Shown here: one piece after another, positions 15,859 to 19,401 of the stretch | Layout of the letters: each line of letters begins with the position of its first letter | How positions within the stretch are numbered: the stretch's first letter is position 1 | Assembly: GCA_964583765.1 (NCBI GenBank) | Contig: CAZOWW010000110.1 | Location: 1 to 19,401 of the forward strand | Length of the DNA stretch: 19,401 bases | From: CAZOWW01 sp964583765 | GTDB lineage: Bacteria > Actinomycetota > Actinomycetes > Actinomycetales > Kineosporiaceae | Direction of reading: 5' to 3' | Program-made: the position numbers and the translations under genes | The notes under the pieces: model-generated | Databases searched by the model: none | Told to the model about the DNA's origin: nothing | Seen by the model: the letters and a program-made list of their open reading frames with translations, nothing else

Positions 15859-16116
15859 AGCTCTGATCGTGTGACGGTGTCGTTGCCTGCCGAGGTGAGG
15901 CAGGCGGCGCAGCGCGTCGCGCTGGAGACCGGGGTGCCGTTCTCCAGCGTGGTCGCGGATGCGCTCTCGGCGTGGCTGCGGGGCCGACTGGTCGATGCCT
16001 GGCTCGCCGAGCACGAGGCCGAGTTCGGCCCGTTCGACGAAACAGAGCTCCAGGAGCTGGCTGCGGAGGCGGGCGTCACTTACCTGCCGCCGGCCAGCAC
16101 GAGAACCGTCGCATGA
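15856..16116 (+). CDS. vapB: VapB-type ribbon-helix-helix antitoxin
   Basis: This is an 86-residue antitoxin. Residues 4-40 (DRVTVSLPAEVRQAAQRVALETGVPFSSVVADALSAWL; about 37 residues) form a ribbon-helix-helix DNA-binding domain. The acidic C-terminus (EHEAEFGPFDETELQELAAEAG) is the toxin-binding part. Start ATG 15856 is chosen over an in-frame start 57 nt upstream because RHH similarity begins here and a -10 box lies 7 nt before it. It overlaps the toxin gene by 4 nt (ATGA), so translation is coupled. It probably represses its own promoter through the inverted repeat over the start site. The segment is flanked by attachment-like sites B and C, 0.9 kb apart, making it the smallest unit of the array. 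Confidence 0.85.
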   Translation: MSSDRVTVSLPAEVRQAAQRVALETGVPFSSVVADALSAWLRGRLVDAWLAEHEAEFGPFDETELQELAAEAGVTYLPPASTRTVA

Positions 16117-16490
16117 GGCTCGTACTGGACGCTGGTGCGTTGATTGCGATCGACCGGAACGACCGACGTGTCGCGGGGTTGATCGCGCTCGGGCGCCGTG
16201 CGGGCGCCGATCTCGTGACCGTCGCCCCGGTGGTCGGGCAGGCATGGCGGGACGGCGCGCGGCAGGCGCGGCTGGCTCACGCCTTACCGATGATCGAGGT
16301 GTTGGACGTCGACCGTTCCTCCGCCCAGGCCGCAGGTGAGGTCCTTCGTGAGTCGGGCGGCTCCGACATCGTCGACGCCCTCGTCGCGCTCGCGACACGT
16401 CCAGGGGATCAGGTCCTCACGAGCGACCCCGACGACCTGGGTGCCCTGCTCGATGCCAGACAGGTGAAGGCAGCTGTCGTACGTCTGTGA
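16113..16490 (+). CDS. vapC: VapC-type PIN toxin with Gln at the usual second acidic site
   Basis: This 125-residue PIN-domain protein is the toxin partner of the preceding antitoxin (ATGA overlap). Asp6 (LVLDAGAL), Asp85 and Asp88 (GSDIVDAL) and Asp105 (TSDPDDL, 104-109) are present. The helix where most VapC toxins have Glu reads APVVGQAWRDGARQARLAH, with Gln43 at the expected position. From memory, this AQ/GQ-WR pattern recurs in one actinobacterial VapC subgroup, so it is probably a lineage trait rather than recent inactivation, but nuclease activity cannot be assumed. The stop lies only 8 nt before the left arm of attachment-like site C, suggesting that the gene end was part of the inserted unit. 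Confidence 0.82.
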   Translation: MRLVLDAGALIAIDRNDRRVAGLIALGRRAGADLVTVAPVVGQAWRDGARQARLAHALPMIEVLDVDRSSAQAAGEVLRESGGSDIVDALVALATRPGDQVLTSDPDDLGALLDARQVKAAVVRL

Positions 16491-16498
16491 AGGCGACA

Positions 16499-16546
16499 GA
16501 TGTTGCTCGGCGTCGGAACTCGGCGGAGTTCCGGCTCAATGTGTAG
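16499..16546 (+). other. Attachment-like site C (full inverted repeat)
   Basis: The left arm 16499-16522 matches the arm at 19110 at 21 of 24 positions, and the core 16523-16546 matches site B at 20 of 24. It still reads AEFRLNV and a TAG stop, as in ychF. Across the arm-core border lies the perfect inverted repeat CGGAACTC-GGCG-GAGTTCCG (16515-16534). Confidence 0.65.
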
Positions 16547-16621
16547 TTCCGGACGACGTCAGGTACCTGTGCCGCCAGGTTGACGATCCGCCATGCAAGC
16601 GCCGAAGCATGCCAGGGGGCG

Positions 16622-16627
16622 TAGGGT
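16622..16627 (+). promoter_or_regulatory. -10 box (TAGGGT) 7 nt before ATG 16635
   Basis: TAGGGT, then 7 nt, then ATG 16635. This decides the start against the ATG at 16593 in the same frame. Confidence 0.5.
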
Positions 16628-16634
16628 CCGTCTC

Positions 16635-17153
16635 ATGATCGAGATGCCAGCGGATCTCGCAGGCACGGCGGAGGAGTTCACGTTTCTTGAGGCATTGCTC
16701 CCTGGTCGTCCTTGGCTGGATGTGTGGCCTCGGGCGGATGCCGACGGCACGTCGTGGTTGTGCGTCTCGCTGGACCTCACACAAGACCACGCCGTCGTTC
16801 GGACGGCGCGCGTGGATTTCGACGGGGTCAGCGTGCGGGGTGGCTGGAGTCCGTCGTGCCTGAACTGGGACGACGGGGTCAGGGCGGCGAATGCCGGAAT
16901 TGACGTCCACGCCCCCGACGGGCTTGAGGCCTTCGGTGAGCCACGGGGACTGGGGACCGTCGTGGGTTCCTGGTTCGACGACCGCCGGGTGAACTGGCGT
17001 GGGTGGTCGCGTGCCGCCTTGCCCTCAGGAACATCTCGATTACGAGCGGGACATCGCGGTCGTCAAGGAGGCTCTTGCGGCAACTGGAATCGACCCCGCC
17101 GACATCAGCCGGTTCGTACCCGGCATCGTCGAGCCCAGCCACTTCGACGATGA
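16635..17153 (+). CDS. Hypothetical protein, 3' end fused to another gene out of frame
   Basis: This gene is not recognised. The first ~120 residues look like real protein: MIEMPADLAGTAEEFTFLEALLP, WLDVWPRADADGTSWLCVSLDL, VRGGWSPSCLNWDDGVRAANAGI, and a closing WFDDRRVNWRGW. They are acidic and aromatic, like small immunity or SMI1-like cargo proteins, but no family can be named. From about 17000 on the frame runs across a HEAT-repeat gene read in another frame and gives Arg/His-rich nonsense, so the natural C-terminus is probably lost and the real coding part ends near 17000. It starts at a leaderless-type ATG. Confidence 0.5.
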   Translation: MIEMPADLAGTAEEFTFLEALLPGRPWLDVWPRADADGTSWLCVSLDLTQDHAVVRTARVDFDGVSVRGGWSPSCLNWDDGVRAANAGIDVHAPDGLEAFGEPRGLGTVVGSWFDDRRVNWRGWSRAALPSGTSRLRAGHRGRQGGSCGNWNRPRRHQPVRTRHRRAQPLRR

Positions 17154-17664
17154 AGCCGCAGTACCTGTCATGCTCCTGTGGTTGCCACGCATCAGCAACC
17201 AGATGGTCAAGGAGACCACCGTGCGTCGGTTGCGGACCCCGGCAGCCAAGAAGATCGCTGCAGATGTTCTTCTCGCCGAATTCGGTGGCGCCGGCGACGC
17301 GGGCTACAAGTAGGTCGTCGGTGACGCTCTGGCCTACGTTGCGGGCAGGGGCACCTACCCCGCACTCGTCGATCTTGCCGCTGATCGACGACATGGCATG
17401 GCCCGGCAGATGCTCGTGGACATGCTCTGGCGGGTAAAGACCGACCGCGCTGACGAAGTCCTGCTCGGCGCTCTCGCCGATCCTGACGTCGTCCTGCACG
17501 CGATTGGTGCCCTCCAGTGTCGCTTCGGCAATGAAGCTGCCCGCTCCCATGTCGTGGGGCTTGTCGATCACCCCGACCCGCGCATCCGATGCGCTGCCCG
17601 CAAGCACCTCCAGCGCATCGACAAGGGCACGGCTCGGGGCAGTGGAGGTGCTCGGGACCGATGA
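17011..17664 (+). pseudogene. HEAT-repeat protein gene interrupted by an in-frame amber codon
   Basis: One frame carries a HEAT-repeat protein on both sides of a stop. Before it: LDYERDIAVVKEALAATGIDPADISRFVPG, AAVPVMLLWLPRISNQMVKETTVRRLRTP and AADVLLAEFGGAGDAGYK. After TAG at 17311-17313: VVGDALAYVAGRGTYPALVDLAADRRHG, then TDRADEVLLGALADPDVVLHAIGALQCRFGNEAARSHVVGLVDHPDPRIRCAARKHLQ. Related proteins have Trp right after Tyr-Lys/Arg at this point, so TAG is most simply a mutated TGG. The region after the stop could restart at ATG 17398 but would give only the last repeats. The N-terminus joins the preceding gene out of frame and may be incomplete. HEAT scaffolds are often carried near immunity genes, but the role here is unknown. 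Confidence 0.65.
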
Positions 17665-17852
17665 GCGTGTCGAGGACAGAGCTTCCCGGGCCCTTGCGAG
17701 CGAACTGATGGGCCCAGTTGGCGGTCGCTTGTCACCCTGGTCGATCGCGAGGCCGGGGTGGATACGCCCCTGACTGTTGATTCGGGGTGTCCGAGCGGCG
17801 CGGTCAGAGCTGACGGCCGGGCACCTTCGTGACGGCTCCGAGCAACAGCTCA

Positions 17853-17900
17853 GATTATCGTCGGTGCCGGAACTGGGTGGAGTTCCGACCTCACGTGCAG
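17853..17900 (+). other. Attachment-like site D (decayed)
   Basis: The left arm 17853-17876 matches the arm at 19110 at 17 of 24 positions, and the core 17877-17900 matches site B at 17 of 24. The arm and core keep 7-bp inverted arms, CGGAACT and AGTTCCG. No indels relative to the other copies. Confidence 0.55.
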
Positions 17901-17915
17901 GTGTTCCCCTGCACG
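17894..17915 (-). terminator. Hairpin after the gene ending at 17932
   Basis: CGTGCAGG (17894-17901) and CCTGCACG (17908-17915) pair perfectly around a 6-nt loop. Read on the minus strand it lies 17 nt after the TAG of the unrecognised gene, so it may end that transcript. It overlaps the right end of attachment-like site D. Confidence 0.5.
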
Positions 17916-17931
17916 ATTGTCACGTTGAACA

Positions 17932-18345
17932 CTATTCGTTGCAGTCTGCCCTGAATTCGTCTTCTTCGTGTTCGGGTAGCGGTGCGTGCTGCTGTGCCCG
18001 TCCTTCCCGGAGCATCCAGAGCCGGAAAGCGCCCAGCTCCTGGTCCTGGTCCTGGACCAGCAGCTGGGCCAGGTCCGGACGTCGCCAGGGGAGCTCTGCG
18101 AAGTACTTCACGACGTCAGGGATGCTGGCGTGGTTCAGCGCGCCTCCCCAGGTCCGGCACTCCGGGTTCTTCCAGCCGCCCCACGCCTCGGCGTGCTCGT
18201 GCAGAGGAAGCAGGAAGCCCACCCCCCGCGCCTCCGCCGAGTAGCTCCGAGGGGCCTCCGTCTCGAGCCAGGAAGTGAAGGACTCGACGACGGACGGGTC
18301 CTCGAACAGGTCCACGTTCAGCAGGACGTTGGCGACCCAGCTCAT
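17932..18345 (-). CDS. Hypothetical protein (WGG-KNPEC motif)
   Basis: This is a 137-residue protein of unknown function. Similar short proteins starting MSWVANVLL are familiar from actinobacterial genomes, but no role is known to me. Seen: an N-terminal strand (MSWVANVLLNVDLFEDPSVVESFTSWL), a central HAEAWGGWKNPECRTWGGALNHA motif rich in Trp, His and Cys (about residues 62-84), then ELPWRRPDLAQLLVQDQDQELGAFRLWMLREG and an acidic tail. It reads as an intact cytosolic protein. The frame is open another 110 codons upstream, but that part covers the higBA promoter and shows no protein-like pattern, so ATG 18345 is chosen. No good ribosome site or -10 box stands out. It is divergent from higBA and is in the same proposed inserted unit. 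Confidence 0.6.
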   Translation of the reverse strand: MSWVANVLLNVDLFEDPSVVESFTSWLETEAPRSYSAEARGVGFLLPLHEHAEAWGGWKNPECRTWGGALNHASIPDVVKYFAELPWRRPDLAQLLVQDQDQELGAFRLWMLREGRAQQHAPLPEHEEDEFRADCNE

Positions 18346-18432
18346 GACCCCATCCAGGCATCGTGGGCCACGGGTGGGGGGCCGGTGGTCAGCGGTGATG
18401 CGCAGCGCCTCGCTGTCGGCATGCCCGTAGCC

Positions 18433-18461
18433 TTGCTGGACATAACGCGCCGCGTTACGCT
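18433..18461 (+). promoter_or_regulatory. higBA promoter with palindromic operator
   Basis: TTGCTG (18433-18438), a 17-nt spacer and TACGCT (18456-18461) form a good promoter, ending 5 nt before GTG 18467. In the spacer, running into the -10 box, is the perfect palindrome TAACGCG-C-CGCGTTA (18443-18457), a likely binding site for a HigA dimer and so for autoregulation. Confidence 0.65.
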
Positions 18462-18466
18462 TAGTT

Positions 18467-18748
18467 GTGATCATCTCCTTCTGTGACAAGGTGACCGAGG
18501 CCTTGTGGTCGCGGCGACACGTGGAGGAGCTCGATCCGCGCATCGAGCGGGTCGCGTTGCGCAAGCTGGTGATGATCCATGCGGCCGAGACTCTCGATGA
18601 TCTACGGGTCCCCCCGGGGAACAGACTGGAGGTGTTGTCGGGCGATCGTGCTGGACAGCACAGCATCCGGATCAATCAGCAATGGCGGGTCTGTTTCGTC
18701 TGGACGGCGGCAGGTCCGTCCGATGTCGAGATCGTTGACTATCACTAG
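18467..18748 (+). CDS. higB: HigB-type RelE-fold toxin
   Basis: This 93-residue toxin belongs to the RelE/ParE superfamily, HigB branch; HigB toxins cleave mRNA on the ribosome. Typical features: LRKLVMIHAAETLDDLRVPPGNRLEVLSGDRAGQHSIRINQQWRVCFVW (residues about 31-79), where the closing strand RINQQWRVCF carries the conserved basic residues, and the terminal VEIVDYH. In HigBA modules the toxin gene comes first, as here; the antitoxin ATG lies 10 nt after the toxin stop. Start GTG 18467 fits the -10 box 5 nt upstream and the family N-terminus. No damage is seen, so the pair is likely functional. Confidence 0.9.
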   Translation: MIISFCDKVTEALWSRRHVEELDPRIERVALRKLVMIHAAETLDDLRVPPGNRLEVLSGDRAGQHSIRINQQWRVCFVWTAAGPSDVEIVDYH

Positions 18749-18758
18749 GAGGTGTCAC

Positions 18759-19052
18759 ATGGACCTGATCGATCCCATTCATCCTGGGGAGGTTCTCCTG
18801 GAGGAGTTCCTGGAGCCCCTCGGGGTCACGCAACACCGGCTCGCGCGGGCGGTCGGCGTGCCGCCTCGCCGGATCAACGAGATCGTCCACGGGAAGAGGC
18901 GGATCACCGCGGACACGGCGCTGCGGCTGGCTCGATACTTCGGCACCTCGGAGCGCTTCTGGCTCAACCTGCAGACGCAGTGGGACCTGGAGATCGAGCG
19001 TGATCACATCGGGGAGGCGCTGGCAGCCATCGAACCTCTGCGGAGCGCCTGA
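18759..19052 (+). CDS. higA: HigA-type XRE-family antitoxin
   Basis: This 97-residue antitoxin has a helix-turn-helix of the XRE type. The order is characteristic of HigA: IHPGEVLLEEFLEPLGVTQHRLARAVGVPPRRINEIVHGKRRITADTALRLARYFGTSERFWLNLQ (residues 7-72), with the recognition helix around PPRRINEIVHG. It neutralises HigB and represses the shared promoter through the palindrome at 18443-18457. The start ATG 18759 has an AGGAGG that overlaps the toxin stop codon, so its translation depends on a Shine-Dalgarno site and on ribosomes finishing higB. It ends 57 nt before the left arm of attachment-like site E. Confidence 0.92.
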   Translation: MDLIDPIHPGEVLLEEFLEPLGVTQHRLARAVGVPPRRINEIVHGKRRITADTALRLARYFGTSERFWLNLQTQWDLEIERDHIGEALAAIEPLRSA

Positions 19053-19109
19053 CGCCGAGCCGTGCGTGCCTCCCGTGGAGGACGCCCTCGTGGCATGCCT
19101 GACCGATCA

Positions 19110-19139
19110 GATGTTTCGCGGTGTCGGAACTCGGTGGAG
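19110..19139 (+). other. Attachment-like site E (left arm intact, core cut after GTGGAG)
   Basis: The left arm (19110-19133) is closest to the consensus of all copies. Only the first 6 core bases, GTGGAG (19134-19139), remain; then the sequence changes at once to coding sequence of a RelE toxin. The break lies in or next to the spacer of the inverted repeat, where strand exchange would be expected. Confidence 0.6.
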
Positions 19140-19250
19140 GGCTACCACAGCACGCGGCGGGGGATGTATCGGGTGATCTATCGGATCGTCGAGCACGAGG
19201 CGGTGGTGGAGGTCATCAAGATCTCCCACCGGGCGGACGGCCATGGGTGA
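19134..19250 (+). pseudogene. Truncated RelE-family toxin (C-terminal part only)
   Basis: The frame reads EGYHSTRRGMYRVIYRIVEHEAVVEVIKISHRADGHG and stops at TGA 19248-19250. This is the C-terminal third of an actinobacterial RelE toxin, whose usual form has about 45 more residues in front and an antitoxin gene upstream. Here the upstream part is replaced exactly at the GTGGAG of attachment-like site E. A start at 19062 would give a 62-residue hybrid through the arm, but nothing suggests it is a designed gene. The conserved Arg residues of the closing strands are kept, while the N-terminal helix is gone, so it should be inactive. Confidence 0.75.
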
Positions 19251-19401
19251 TGGTGGCCGGAGCTCTGCGATATCGCGAAGGAGTCCTGATCTGCTGAACC
19301 GCCTACCGTGAGCTCGACACGAATCGGTTGAGGTCGGTGAGATCATCGCCTAATGACAGCTACCGGGTCGGCATAGGGCAGGCTCGGGTCTGGTAGCCGT
19401 C
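19251..19401. other. Window end, nothing recognised
   Basis: The last 151 nt contain no supported gene, hairpin or repeat. The GC content looks lower than in the core part of the window. Confidence 0.4.

Noticed and set aside
18346..18675. N-terminal extension of the gene ending at 17932
   Set aside because: It would run over the higBA promoter and half of higB on the opposite strand; its Ser/Arg-rich sequence is typical of antisense frames.
13947..19139. Classical integron cassette array with attC sites
   Set aside because: The repeated sites do not show RYYYAAC and GTTRRRY boxes in attC order; a GTTCAAC match in site B comes from the ychF codons and is lost in C and D. No integron integrase is present in the window.
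13971..19401. Insertion sequence or transposase remnants
   Set aside because: No DDE, serine or HUH recombinase fragment could be recognised in any frame of the accessory region.

Overview
The window is very GC-rich, uses many GTG starts, and has the gene order of an Actinomycetota chromosome (class I fumarase, DUF4245, xseB, xseA, ispH, rmuC, ychF). From memory, Mycobacterium tuberculosis has a related order (xseB, xseA, ispH and ychF at Rv1107c-Rv1112, followed directly by a vapBC pair). This looks like a non-streptomycete actinobacterium, perhaps Mycobacteriales, Pseudonocardiales or Propionibacteriales. The genus cannot be fixed from the sequence alone.

Positions 1-13970 are ordinary core chromosome. 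From left to right: the 5' part of a HyfB/NuoL-type proton-translocating membrane subunit (minus); a short spermidine-synthase-fold protein (minus); a membrane protein with a LysX/MprF-type phosphatidylglycerol lysyltransferase domain (plus); a 36-nt perfect palindromic terminator; class I fumarase and an upstream PfkB sugar kinase (both minus); then two DUF4245 membrane proteins (plus) placed on either side of xseB (minus). After these come xseA (minus), ispH (plus), rmuC (minus) and ychF (plus). Many genes start directly on a GTG or ATG that lies 6-7 nt after a TANNNT-like -10 box, so leaderless transcription seems to be the rule here. The intergenic regions hold several short direct repeats.

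Positions 13971-19401 are an accessory region packed with toxin-antitoxin and immunity genes and broken genes. It holds an Imm35/YrhB-like immunity protein, a damaged HEAT-repeat gene, a PIN toxin with its antitoxin, a VapBC pair, an unrecognised gene fused out of frame to a HEAT-repeat pseudogene with an amber stop, an unrecognised gene, a HigBA pair and a truncated RelE.

The main discovery candidate is a repeat that punctuates this region. The last 24 bases of ychF (coding VEFRFNV-stop) recur in decaying form at 15632, 16523, 17877 and 19134. Every copy after ychF is preceded by a further conserved 24-base arm, with no indels between copies. The arm and core together carry an inverted repeat, best seen as CGGAACTC-GGCG-GAGTTCCG. 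The tail of ychF itself is recoded with AT-rich synonymous codons. Together this looks like repeated site-specific insertion of small (0.9-1.7 kb) elements without a recombinase into the 3' end of ychF. Each insertion restores the ychF reading frame and pushes older attachment sites, and their TA or immunity cargo, to the right.
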